DNA from: Mimachlamys varia
Lineage: Eukaryota; Mollusca; Bivalvia; Pectinida; Pectinidae
Length of the DNA: 64,000 nt
Assembly: GCA_947623455.1 (NCBI GenBank)
Contig: OX392528.1
Coordinates: forward strand, 200,001-264,000
Direction of reading: 5' to 3'
The position numbers and the translations under genes are program-made. The notes beneath the pieces were generated by a model. That model was not told the origin of the DNA, ran no database searches, and was given only the letters and a program-made list of their open reading frames with translations. Below are positions 50,501 through 63,427 of the stretch, piece after piece. Every line of letters begins with the position of its first letter. Position 1 is the stretch's first letter.

Positions 50501-51084
50501 CTATCTATACAACAGTGTGATACCAAGCCGTGAGTTATCCATTGTACCATTCCTAACTATACAACAATGTGATACCAAGCCGTGAGTTATCCATTGTACC
50601 AATCCTATCTATACAACAATGTGATACCAAGCCGTGAGTTATCCATTGTAGCATTCCTATCTATACAACAATGTGATACCAAACCGTGAGTAATCCATTG
50701 TACCAATACTATCTATTCAACAATATGATACCAAACCGTGAGTTATCCATTGTACCAATCCTTACTATACAACAATGTGATACCAAGCCGTGAGTTATCC
50801 ATTGTACCAATCCTAACTATACAACAATGTGATACCAAGCCCTGAGTTATCCATTGTACCTATCCTAACTATACAACAATGTGATACCAAGCCCTGAGTT
50901 ATCCATTGTACCAATCCTAACTATACAACAGTGTGATACCAAACCGTGAGTTATCCATTGTACCAATACTATCTATACAACAATGTGATACCAAACCGTG
51001 AGTTATCCATTGCACCAATCCTATCTATTCAACAATGTGATACCAAACCGTGAGTTATCCATTGTACCAATCCTATCTATACTT

Positions 51085-51245
51085 AAGCATTGAACTGTTA
51101 CCAGATGTAGTATACAGTCCATATGAATACAATTTGTGTGACAGATAAATAGAATGCCGCCCGTTAGGGCGACATGATTATTTATCTGTCACCCAAATTG
51201 TATTCATATCGAATGTATACTACATCTGGTAACAGTTCAATGCTT
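51085..51245. repeat. Inverted repeat, 66-bp arms, 29-nt loop
   Basis: Arms 51,085-51,150 and 51,180-51,245 are reverse complements with three mismatches (63 of 66). The loop contains a second small perfect hairpin, CGCCC-GTTA-GGGCG. The arms include AAGCATTGAACTGTTACCAG. Confidence 0.92.
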
Positions 51246-51367
51246 ATATTTACATTTCCGGTAATTTTAAAATTTGCTTGTATCTATATCTTTGGGATTA
51301 AGTCGGTAAACGTTCTCCATTTTTCCATGTGTGTTTCTTTACTGGAAGAGTCTGATTTCAATCAATT

Positions 51368-51590
51368 TCATCTGAGCTATTGACTCAAAGCCATTGTTCA
51401 TGTTATCTGAGGCGGAGTGTAAAGCGTTGACGTAACGTAGTCCAACATCGCGTCAGAAATGACGTCACAATAACCTGATTTAAATCAGTGTCATCTGAGC
51501 GATTGATTCAAAGCCATCATACATGCTATCTGAGGCGGAGTGCAAAGCTTTAATATAACATAGTCCAACATGGCGTCAGAAATAACGTCA
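51368..51590. repeat. Two ~100-bp direct repeats, 123 bp apart
   Basis: TCATCTGAGC..., TATCTGAGGCGGAGTG and TAGTCCAACAT...GCGTCAGAAAT are shared in order between 51,368-51,467 and 51,491-51,590, with about 85% identity by eye. Confidence 0.85.
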
Positions 51591-51685
51591 TGTGATGTGG
51601 ATTGCAAATTGTTATATACAGTGTCATATCTTACAATTTGGTTTAGTTATGATATAAAGGCAAAGGCAACACAGAATGTAAATAT

Positions 51686-54600
51686 AACAATGTGATACCA
51701 AACCGTGAGTTATCCATTGTACCAATCCTATCTATACAACAATGTGATACCAAACCGTGAGTTATCCATTGTACCAATCCTATCTATACAACAATGTGAT
51801 ACCAAACCGTGAGTTATCCATTGTACCAATCCTATCTATACAACAATGTGATACCAAACCGTGAGTTATCCATTGTACCAATCCTAACTATACAACAGTG
51901 TGATACCAAACCGTGCGTTATCCATTGTACCAATCCTATCTATACAACAATGTGATACCAAACCGTGAGTTATCCATTGTACCAATCCTAACTATACAAC
52001 AATGTGATACCAACCGTGAATTATCCATTGTACCAATCTTATCTATACAACAGTGTGATACCAAACCGTGAGTTATCCATTGTACCAATCCTATCTATAC
52101 AACAATGTGATACCAAGCCGTGAGTTATCCATTGTACCAATCCTTACTATACAACAGTGTGATACCAAACCGTGAGTTATCCATTGTACCAATCCTATCT
52201 ATACAACAATGTGATACCAAACCGTGAGTTATCCATTGTACCAATCCTTACTATACAACAATGTGATACCAAACCGTGAGTTATCCATTGTACCAATCCT
52301 ATCTATACAACAGTGTGATACCAAACCGTGAGTTATCCATTGTACCAATCCTATCTATTCAACAATGTGATACCAAGCCGTGAGTTATCCATTGTACCAA
52401 TCCTATCTATACAACAATGTGATACCAAACCGTGAGTTATCCATTGTACCAATCTTATCTATACAACAGTGTGATACCAAACCGTGAGTTATCCATTGTA
52501 CCAATCCTATCTATACAACAATGTGATACCAAGCCGTGAGTTATCCATTGTACCAATCCTATCTATACAACAGTGTGATACCAAACCGTGAGTTATCCAT
52601 TGTACCAATACTATCTATACATCAATGTGATACCAAGCCGTGAGTTATCCATTGTACCAATCCTATCTATACAACAGTGTGATACCAAGCCGTGAGTTAT
52701 CCATTGTACCAATCCTAACTATACAACAGTGTGATACCAAACCGTGAGTTATCCATTGTACCAATACTATCTATACAACAGTGTGATACCAAACCGTGAG
52801 TTATCCATTGTACCAATCCTATCTATACAACAGTGTGATACCAAACCGTGAGTTATCCATTGTACCAATCTTATCTATACAACAGTGTGATACCAAACCG
52901 TGAGTTATCCATTGTACCAATCCTAGCTATACAACAGTGTGATACCAAACCGTGAGTTATCCATTGTACCAATCCTAACTATACAACAATGTGATACCAA
53001 ACCGTGAGTTATCCATTGTACCAATCCTAACTATACAACAGTGTGATACCAAACCGTGAGTTATCCATTGTACCAATCCTATCTATACAACAATGTGATA
53101 CCAAGCCGTGATTTATCCATTGTACCAATCCTAACTATACAACAATGTGATACCAAACCGTGAGTTATCCATTGTACCAATCCTAACTATACAACAATGT
53201 GATACTAAACCGTGAATTATCCATTGTACCATTCCTATCTATACAACATTGTGATACCAAACCGTGAGTTATCCATTGTACCAATCCTATCTATACAACA
53301 ATGTGATACCAAACCGTGAGTTATCCATTGTAACATTCCTATCTATACAACATTGTGATACCAAACCGTGAGTTATCCATTGTACCAATCCTGTCTATAC
53401 AACAATGTGATACCAAACCGTGAATTATCCATTGTACCAATCCTGTCTATACAACAATGTGATACCAAACCGTGAGTTATCCATTGTACCAATCCTATCT
53501 ATACAACAGTGTGATACCAAACCGTGAGTTATCCCTTGTACCAATCCTATCTATACAACAGTGTGATACCAAACCGTGAGTTATCCCTTGTACCAATCCT
53601 ATCTATACAACAGTGTGATACCAAACCGTGAGTTAACCCTTGTACCAATCCTATCTATACAACAGTGTGATACCAAGCCGTGAGTTATCCATTGTACCAA
53701 TCCTATCTATACAACAGTGTGATACCAAGCCGTGAGTTATCCATTGTACCAATCCTGTCTATACAACAATGTGATACCAAGCCGTGAGTTATCCATTGTA
53801 CCAATCCTGTCTATACAACAATGTGATACCAAACCGTGAGTTATCCATTATACCAATCTTATCTATACAACAATGTGATACCAAACCGTGAGTTATCCAT
53901 TGTACCAATCCTGTCTATACAACAATGTGATACCAAACCGTGAGTTATCCATTGTACCAATCCTGTCTATACAACAATGTGATACCAAACCGTGAGTTAT
54001 CCCTTGTACCAATCCTATCTATACAACAGTGTGATACCAAACCGTGAGTTATCCCTTGTACCAATCCTATCTATACAACAGTGTGATACCAAACCGTGAG
54101 TTATCCATTGTACCATTCCTATCTATACAACAGTGTGATACCAAACCGTGAGTTATCCATTGTACCATTCCTATCTATACAACAGTGTGATACCAAGCCG
54201 TGAGTTATCCATTGTACCAATCCTATCTATACAACAATGTGATACCAAACCGTGAGTTATCCATTGTACCAATCCTGTCTATACAACAATGTGATACCAA
54301 ACCGTGAGTTATCCATTATACCAATCTTATCTATACAACAATGTGATACCAAACCGTGAGTTATCCATTGTACCAATCCTGTCTATACAACAATGTGATA
54401 CCAAACCGTGAGTTATCCATTGTACCAATCCTGTCTATACAACAATGTGATACCAAACCGTGAGTTGTCCATTGTACCAATCCTGTCTATACAACAATGT
54501 GATACCAAACCGTGAGTTGTCCATTGTACCAATCCTATCTATACAACAATGTGATACCAAACCGTGAGTTATCCATTGTACCAATCCTATCTATACAACA

Positions 54601-57600
54601 GTGTGATACCAAACCGTGAGTTATCCATTGTACCAATCCTATCTATACAACAATGTGATACCAAACCGTGAGTTATCCATTGTACCAATCCTATCTATAC
54701 AACAATGTGATACCAAACCGTGAGTTATCCATTGTACCATTCCTATCTATACAACAGTGTGATACCAAACCGTGAGTTATCCATTGTACCAATCCTAACT
54801 ATACAACAGTGTTGTTATCAAGCCGTGAGTTATCCATTGTACCAATCCTAACTATACAACAGTGTTGTTATCAAGCCGTGAGTTATCCATTGTACCAATC
54901 CTAACTATACAACAATGTGATACCAAACCGTGAGTTATCCATTGTACCAATCCTAACTGTACAACAATGTGATACCAAACCGTGAGTTATCCATTGTACC
55001 AATCCTAACTATACAACAGTGTGATACCAAGCCGTGAGTTATCCATTGTACCAATCCTAACTATACAACAATGTGATACCAAGCCCTGAGTTATCCATTG
55101 TACCAATCCTAACTATACAACAGTGTTGTTATCAAGCCGTGAGTTATCCATTGTACCAATCCTTACTATACAATAGTGTGATACCAAGCCGTGAGTTATC
55201 CATTGTACCAATCCTAACTATACAACAATGTGATACCAAACCGTGAGTTATCCATTGTACCAATCCTATCTATACAACAATGTGATACCAAACCGTGAGT
55301 TATCCATTGTACCAATCCTATCTATACAACAATGTGATACCAAACCGTGAGTTATCCATTGTACCAATCCTATCTATACAACAATGTGATACCAAACCGT
55401 GCGTTATCCATTGTACCAATCCTATCTATACAACAGTGTGATACCAAACCGTGAGTTATCCATTGTACCAATCCTAACTATACAACAATGTGATACCAAA
55501 CCGTGAGTTATCCATTGTACCAATCCTATCTATACAACAATGTGATACCAAACCGTGCGTTATCCATTGTACCAATCCTATCTATACAACAGTGTGATAC
55601 CAAACCGTGAGTTATCCATTGTACCAATCCTAACTATACAACAGTGTGATACCAAGCCCTGAGTTATCCATTGTACCAATCCTGTCTATACAACAATGTG
55701 ATACCAAGCCGTGAGTTATCCATTGTACCAATCCTGTCTATACAACAATGTGATACCAAACCGTGAGTTATCCATTGTACCAATCCTATCTATACAACAG
55801 TGTGATACCAAACCGTGAGTTATCCCTTGTACCAATCCTATCTATACAACAGTGTGATACCAAACCGTGAGTTATCCCTTGTACCAATCCTATCTATACA
55901 ACAGTGTGATACCAAACCGTGAGTTATCCATTGTACCAATCCTATCTATACAACAGTGTGATACCAAGCCGTGAGTTATCCATTGTACCAATCTTATCTA
56001 TACAACAATGTGATACCAAACCGTGAGTTATCCATTGTACCAATCCTATCTATACAACAGTGTGATACCAAACCGTGAGTTATCCATTGTACCATTCCTA
56101 TCTATACAACAGTGTGATACCAAACCGTGAGTTATCCATTGTACCAATCCTAACTATACAACAATGTGATACCAAACCGTGAGTTATCCATTGTACCAAT
56201 CCTAACTATACAACAGTGTTGTTATCAAGCCGTGAGTTATCCATTGTACCAATCCTAACTATACAACAGTGTTGTTATCAAGCCGTGAGTTATCCATTGT
56301 ACCAATCCTAACTATACAACAATGTGATACCAAGCCGTGAGTTATCCATTGTACCAATCCTAACTGTACAACAATGTGATACCAAACCGTGAGTTATCCA
56401 TTGTACCAATCCTAACTATACAACAGTGTGATACCAAGCCGTGAGTTATCCATTGTACCAATCCTAACTATACAACAATGTGATACCAAACCGTGAGTTA
56501 TCCATTGTACCAATCCTATCTATACAGCAGTGTTGTTATCAAGCCGTGAGTTATCCATTGTACCAATCCTTACTATACAACAATGTGATACCAAACCGTG
56601 AGTTATCCATTGTACCAATCCTAACTATACAACAGTGTGATACCAAGCCGTGAGTTATCCATTGTACCAATCCTAACTATACAACAATGTGATACCAAGC
56701 CCTGAGTTATCCATTGTACCAATCCTATCTATACAACAATGTGATACCAAACCGTGAGTTATCCATTGTACCAATCCTAACTATACAACAGTGTTGTTAT
56801 CAAGCCGTGAGTTATCCATTGTACCAATCCTTACTATACAATAGTGTGATACCAAGCCGTGAGTTATCCATTGTACCAATCCTATCTATACAACAATGTG
56901 ATACCAAACCGTGCGTTATCCATTGTACCAATCCTATCTATACAACAGTGTGATACCAAACCGTGAGTTATCCATTGTACCAATCCTAACTATACAACAG
57001 TGTGATACCAAGCCGTGAGTTATCCATTGTACCAATCCTAACTATACAACAATGTGATACCAAGCCCTGAGTTATCCATTGTACCAATCCTATCTATACA
57101 ACAGTGTGATACCAAACCGTGAGTTATCCATTGTACCATTCCTATCTATACAACAGTGTGATACCAAACCGTGAGTTATCCATTGTACCAATCCTAACTA
57201 TACAACAATGTGATACCAAACCGTGAGTTATCCATTGTACCAATCCTAACTATACAACAGTGTTGTTATCAAGCCGTGAGTTATCCATTGTACCAATCCT
57301 AACTATACAACAGTGTTGTTATCAAGCCGTGAGTTATCCATTGTACCAATCCTAACTATACAACAATGTGATACCAAGCCGTGAGTTATCCATTGTACCA
57401 ATCCTAACTGTACAACAATGTGATACCAAACCGTGAGTTATCCATTGTACCAATCCTAACTATACAACAGTGTGATACCAAGCCGTGAGTTATCCATTGT
57501 ACCAATCCTAACTATACAACAATGTGATACCAAACCGTGAGTTATCCATTGTACCAATCCTATCTATACAACAGTGTTGTTATCAAGCCGTGAGTTATCC

Positions 57601-60600
57601 ATTGTACCAATCCTTACTATACAACAATGTGATACCAAACCGTGAGTTATCCATTGTACCAATCCTAACTATACAACAGTGTGATACCAAGCCGTGAGTT
57701 ATCCATTGTACCAATCCTAACTATACAACAATGTGATACCAAGCCCTGAGTTATCCATTGTACCAATCCTATCTATACAACAATGTGATACCAAACCGTG
57801 AGTTATCCATTGTACCAATCCTAACTATACAACAGTGTTGTTATCAAGCCGTGAGTTATCCATTGTACCAATCCTTACTATACAATAGTGTGATACCAAG
57901 CCGTGAGTTATCCATTGTACCAATCCTATCTATACAACAATGTGATACCAAACCGTGCGTTATCCATTGTACCAATCCTATCTATACAACAGTGTGATAC
58001 CAAACCGTGAGTTATCCATTGTACCAATCCTAACTATACAACAGTGTGATACCAAGCCCTGAGTTATCCATTGTACCAATCCTATCTATACAACAATGTG
58101 ATACCAAACCGTGAGTTATCCATTGTACCAATCTTATCTATACAACAATGTGATACCAAACCGTGAGTTATCCATTGTACCAATCCTATCTATACAACAA
58201 TGTGATACCAAACCGTGAATTATCCATTGTACCAATCCTGTCTATACAACAGTGTGATACCAAACCGTGAGTTATCCCTTGTACCAATCCTATCTATACA
58301 ACAGTGTGATACCAAACCGTGAGTTATCCATTGTACCAATCCTATCTATACAACCGTGTGATACCAAACCGTGAGTTATCCATTGTACCAATCCTATCTA
58401 TACAACAATGTGATACCAAACCGTGAGTTATCCATTGTACCAATCCTGTCTATACAACAATGTGATACCAAACCGTGAGTTATCCCTTGTACCAATCCTA
58501 TCTATACAACAGTGTGATACCAAGCCGTGAGTTATCCATTGTACCAATCCTATCTATACAACAATGTGATACCAAGCCGTGAGTTATCCATTGTACCAAT
58601 CCTGTCTATACAACAATGTGATACCAAACCGTGAGTTATCCATTGTACCAATCCTATCTATACAACAGTGTGATACCAAACCGTGAGTTATCCCTTGTAC
58701 CAATCCTATCTATACAACAGTGTGATACCAAACCGTGAGTTATCCCTTGTACCAATCCTATCTATACAACAGTGTGATACCAAACCGTGAGTTATCCATT
58801 GTACCAATCCTATCTATACAACAGTGTGATACCAAGCCGTGAGTTATCCATTGTACCAATCCTGTCTATACAACAATGTGATACCAAGCCGTGAGTTATC
58901 CATTGTACCAATCCTGTCTATACAACAATGTGATACCAAACCGTGAGTTATCCATTGTACCAATCCTGTCTATACAACAATGTGATACCAAACCGTGAGT
59001 TATCCATTGTACCAATCTTATCTATACAACAATGTGATACCAAACCGTGAGTTGTCCATTGTACCAATCCTATCTATACAACAATGTGATACCAAATGTG
59101 AGTTATCCATTGTACCAATCTTATCTATACAACAATGTGATACCAAGCCGTGAGTTATCCATTGTACCAATCCTATCTATACAACAGTGTGATACCAAAC
59201 CGTGAGTTATCCATTGTACCATTCCTATCTATACAACAGTGTGATACCAAACCGTGAGTTATCCATTGTACCAATCCTAACTATACAACAATGTGATACC
59301 AAACCGTGAGTTATCCATTGTACCATTCCTATCTATACAACAGTGTGATACCAAACCGTGAGTTATCCATTGTACCAATCCTAACTATACAACAGTGTGA
59401 TACCAAACCGTGAGTTATCCATTGTACCAATCCTAACTATACAACAGTGTTGTTATCAAGCCGTGAGTTATCCATTGTACCAATCCTAACTATACAACAG
59501 TGTTGTTTTCAAGCCGTGAGTTATCCATTGTACCAATCCTAACTGTACAACAATGTGATACCAAACCGTGAGTTATCCATTGTACCAATCCTATCTATAC
59601 AACAATGTGATACCAAGCCGTGAGTTATCCATTGTACCAATCCTAACTGTACAACAATGTGATACCAAACCGTGAGTTATCCATTGTACCAATCCTAACT
59701 ATACAACAGTGTGATACCAAGCCGTGAGTTATCCATTGTACCAATCCTAACTATACAACAATGTGATACCAAGCCGTGAGTTATCCATTGTACCAATCCT
59801 AACTATACAACAATGTGATACCAAACCGTGAGTTATCCATTGTACCAATCCTATCTATACAACAGTGTGATACCAAACCGTGAGTTATCTATTGTACCAA
59901 TACTATCTATACAACAGTGTGATACCAAACCGTGAGTTATCCATTGTACCAATCCTAACTATACAACAGTGTGATACCAAGCCGTGAGTTATCCATTGTA
60001 CCAATCCTAACTATACAACAATGTGATACCAAGCCGTGAGTTATCCATTGTACCAATCCTAACTATACAACAATGTGATACCAAGCCGTGAGTTATCCAT
60101 TGTACCAATCCTGTCTATACAACAATGTGATACCAAACCGTGAGTTATCCATTGTACCAATCCTAACTATACAACAATGTGATACCAAACCGTGAGTTAT
60201 CCATTGTACCAATCCTATCTATACAACAGTGTGATACCAAACCGTGAGTTATCTATTGTACCAATACTATCTATACAACAGTGTGATACCAAACCGTGAG
60301 TTATCCATTGTACCAATCCTATCTATACAACAATGTGATACCAAACCGTGAGTTATCCATTGTACCAATTTTATCTATACAACAATGTGATACCAAACCG
60401 TGAGTTATCCATTGTACCAATCCTAACTATACAACAATGTGATACCAAGCCGTGAGTTATCCATTGTACCAATCCTAACTGTACAACAATGTGATACCAA
60501 ACCGTGAGTTATCCATTGTACCAATCCTAACTATACAACAGTGTGATACCAAACCGTGAGTTATCCATTGTACCAATCCTATCTATACAACAATGTGATA

Positions 60601-62897
60601 CCAAACCGTGAGTTATCCATTGTACCAATCCTATCTATACAACAATGTGATACCAAACCGTGAGTTATCCATTGTACCAATCCTATCTATACAACAGTGT
60701 TGTTATCAAGCCGTGAGTTATCCATTGTACCAATCCTGTCTATACAACAATGTGATACCAAACCGTGAATTATCCATTGTACCAATCCTGTCTATACAAC
60801 AGTGTGATACCAAACCGTGAGTTATCCATTGTACCAATCCTATCTATACAACAGTGTTGTTATCAAGCCGTGAGTTATCCATTGTACCAATCCTAACTAT
60901 ACAACAATGTGATACCAAACCGTGAGTTATCCATTGTACCAATCCTAACTATACAACAATGTGATACCAAACCGTGAGTTATCCATTGTACCAATCCTAA
61001 CTATACAACAGTGTTGTTATCAAGCCGTGAGTTATCCATTGTACCAATCCTTACTATACAATAGTGTGATACCAAACCGTGAGTTATCCATTGTACCAAT
61101 CCTATCTATACAACAATGTGATACCAAACCGTGAGTTATCCATTGTACCAATCCTAACTATACAACAATGTGATACCAAACCGTGAGTTATCCATTGTAC
61201 CAATCCTATCTATACAACAATGTGATACCAAACCGTGAGTTATCCATTGTACCAATCTTATCTATACAACAATGTGATACCAAGCCGTGAGTTATCCATT
61301 GTACCAATCCTATCTATACAACAATGTGATACCAAACCGTGAGTTATCCATTGTACCAATCCTATCTATACAACAATGTGATACCAAACCGTGCGTTATC
61401 CATTGTACCAATCCTATCTATACAACAGTGTGATACCAAACCGTGAGTTATCCATTGTACCAATCCTATCTATACAACAATGTGATACCAAGCCGTGAGT
61501 TATCCATTGTACCAATCCTATCTTAACAACAGTGTGATACCAAGCCCTGAGTTATCCATTGTACCAATCCTATTTATACAACAATGTGATACCAAACCGT
61601 GAGTCATCCATTGTACCAATCTTATCTATACAACAATGTGATACCAAACCGTGAGTTATCCATTGTACCAATCCTATCTATACAACAATGTGATACCAAA
61701 CCGTGAGTTATCCATTGTACCAATCCTGTCTATACAACAGTGTGATACCAAACCGTGAGTTATCCATTGTACCAATCCTGTCTATACAACAATGTGATAC
61801 CAAACCGTGAGTTATCCATTGTACCAATCCTGTCTATACAACAATGTGATACCAAACCGTGAGTTATCCATTGTACCAATCCTGTCTATACAACAATGTG
61901 ATACCAAACCCTGAGTTATCCATTGTACCAATCTTATCTATACAACAATGTGATACCAAACCGTGAGTTATCCATTGTACCAATCCTATCTATACAACAA
62001 TGTGATACCAAACCCTGAGTTATCCATTGTACCAATCTTATCTATACAACAGTGTGATACCAAAATGTGAGTTATCCATTGTACCAATCTTATCTATACA
62101 ACAATGTGATACCAAACCGTGAGTTATCCATTGTACCAATCCTATCTATACAACAATGTGATACCAAACCGTGAGTTATCCATTGTACCAATCCTATCTA
62201 TACAACAATTTGATACCAAACCGTGAGTTATCCATTGTACCAATCCTATCTATACAACAGTGTGATACCAAACCGTGAGTTATCCATTGTACCATTCCTA
62301 TCTATACAACAGTGTGATATCAAATCGTGAGTTATCCATTGTACCAATCCTAACTATACAACAGTGTGATACCAAACCGTGAGTTATCCATTGTACCAAT
62401 CCTAACTATACAACAGTGTGATACCAAACCGTGAATTATCCATTGTACCAATCCTATCTATACAACAGTGTGATACCAAGCCGTGAGTTATCCATTGTAC
62501 CAATCCTATCTATACAACAATGTGATACCAAACCGTGAGTTATCCATTGTACCAATCCTATCTTTACAACAATGTGATACCAAACCGTGAGTTATCCATT
62601 GTACCAATCCTAACTATACAACAATGTGATACCAAACCGTGAGTTATCCATTGTACCAATCCTATCTATACAACAATGTGATACCAAACCGTGAGTTATC
62701 CATTGTACCAATCTTATCTATACAACAATGTGATACCAAACCGTGAGTTATCCATTGTACCAATCCTATCTATACAACAATGTGATACCAAACCGTGAAT
62801 TATCCATTGTACCAATCCTGTCTATACAACAATGTGATACCAAACCGTGAGTTATCCATTGTACCAATCCTAACTATACAACAATGTGATACCAAAC
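51686..62897. repeat. 52-bp satellite, right block (about 215 monomers)
   Basis: Same monomer and orientation as the left block. It holds variants absent or rare in the left block, such as TTATCCCTTGTACC (53,520-58,750) and CCGTGCGTTATCC. It has many 53-bp TTGTTATCAAGCC monomers between 54,800 and 61,050. The end is sharp at ACCAAAC (62,897). Confidence 0.98.
56036..58060. repeat. 20-monomer (1,044-bp) higher-order duplication
   Basis: Monomer order at about 56,036-57,079 repeats at 57,080-58,060, shift 1,044 bp, that is sixteen 52-bp plus four 53-bp monomers. The two spurious 79-codon frames at 56,714 and 57,758 encode identical peptides because of this. Confidence 0.85.
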
Positions 62898-62901
62898 TAA
62901 A

Positions 62902-62945
62902 TAAATAAGTCGAGCGCTGACATAAATAAGTCGAGCGCTGACATA
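62902..62945. repeat. 21-bp direct repeat (two copies) at the satellite edge
   Basis: AAATAAGTCGAGCGCTGACA occurs twice in tandem with a 21-bp period, immediately outside the last satellite monomer. Confidence 0.9.
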
Positions 62946-63352
62946 ATAAAGTAGAATTTTATTACATGTCCTAAATGTTTGTATTCAAATGATTTGGTTA
63001 GAACATGAATCATATCACATTTACATAATATTATTTTTCGTGAAAATGATGTGCATGCACGGGCTTATGTGCTCGAATGGATGCTGGGACTAGATTAGAT
63101 TTCGATTTGGACCTGTTTTGGTTAATAAGTAGAGCGCGTCGTATATCAGAGTTTGGAGGGTCCCCGTGGGTTCTCACCCTAATCTGGCCTCCACATTTTC
63201 CCGCTGTCCTCTTCTGTTACAAAAATGGCTTCCCTGCCAACAGCTTGATCACAGTCACCAATACAACATTAAACACATTGTTTTAAATCAAAACCTCGTT
63301 TGATTCTAAAACTTTTTACAATAGTTTGTTGCGCGGGCACTAATTGGGGTAT

Positions 63353-63354
<2 letters not shown>
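62946..63354 (+). other. Right flank with a tRNA-like segment
   Basis: At about 63,115-63,190 the plus strand reads TTGGTTAATAAGTAGAGCGC (A-box/D-arm-like), then CAGAGTTTGGAGGGTCC and GTGGGTTCTCACCC (T-arm-like). This is the same order as the 70-bp minisatellite unit at 6,430-7,325, with which it shares AGAGTTTGGAGGGTC. At 63,049-63,078 GATGTGCATGCACGGGCTTA matches the left-end subterminal sequence of the 19,396 TIR element in reverse complement. The rest is not recognised. Confidence 0.45.

Positions 63355-63422
<68 letters not shown>
63355..63422. repeat. (CT)n microsatellite
   Basis: About 34 dinucleotides, almost pure CT with a single CCAT interruption, end directly before the TIR element at 63,428. 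Confidence 0.95.
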
Positions 63423-63426
<4 letters not shown>

Positions 63427-63427
63427 G

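Larger units (their letters stand above)
26111..51082. repeat. 52-bp satellite, left block (about 480 monomers)
   Basis: Head-to-tail monomers contain GTGAGTTATCCATTGTACCA, then a variable six-base site (CCTATC, CTTATC, CCTAAC, CCTGTC, ACTATC, CCTTAC), TATACAACA[A/G]TG and TGATACCAA[A/G]CC. The period is 52 bp, and a 53-bp class carries TTGTTATCAAGCC instead. All monomers point the same way. Since 52 is not a multiple of three, the short open frames inside are artefacts. Variants are arranged in higher-order repeats (listed separately). There are no spacers, so this is not a CRISPR-like array. The size and homogenised core suit centromeric or heterochromatic satellite DNA; that role is inferred. 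Confidence 0.98.
51083..51685. mobile_element. 603-bp insertion inside one satellite monomer
   Basis: The left array stops after CTATCTATAC and the right array resumes with AACAATGTGATACC, so the broken monomer is exactly complete when the insert is removed. The insert starts with a hairpin (51,085-51,245) and carries a 100-bp direct duplication (51,368-51,467 and 51,491-51,590). The 69-codon frame beginning at 51,174 covers one hairpin arm and is probably not a gene. There is no clear target duplication; TATA occurs at both edges. The element type is not recognised. Confidence 0.8.

Noticed and set aside
51174..51383. 69-codon frame in the satellite insert
   Set aside because: It starts in the hairpin loop and reads through one arm of the inverted repeat. 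There is no similarity to anything I know.
26111..62897. CRISPR-like array
   Set aside because: Units abut without spacers, variation is scattered over the whole unit, and the surroundings are eukaryotic.
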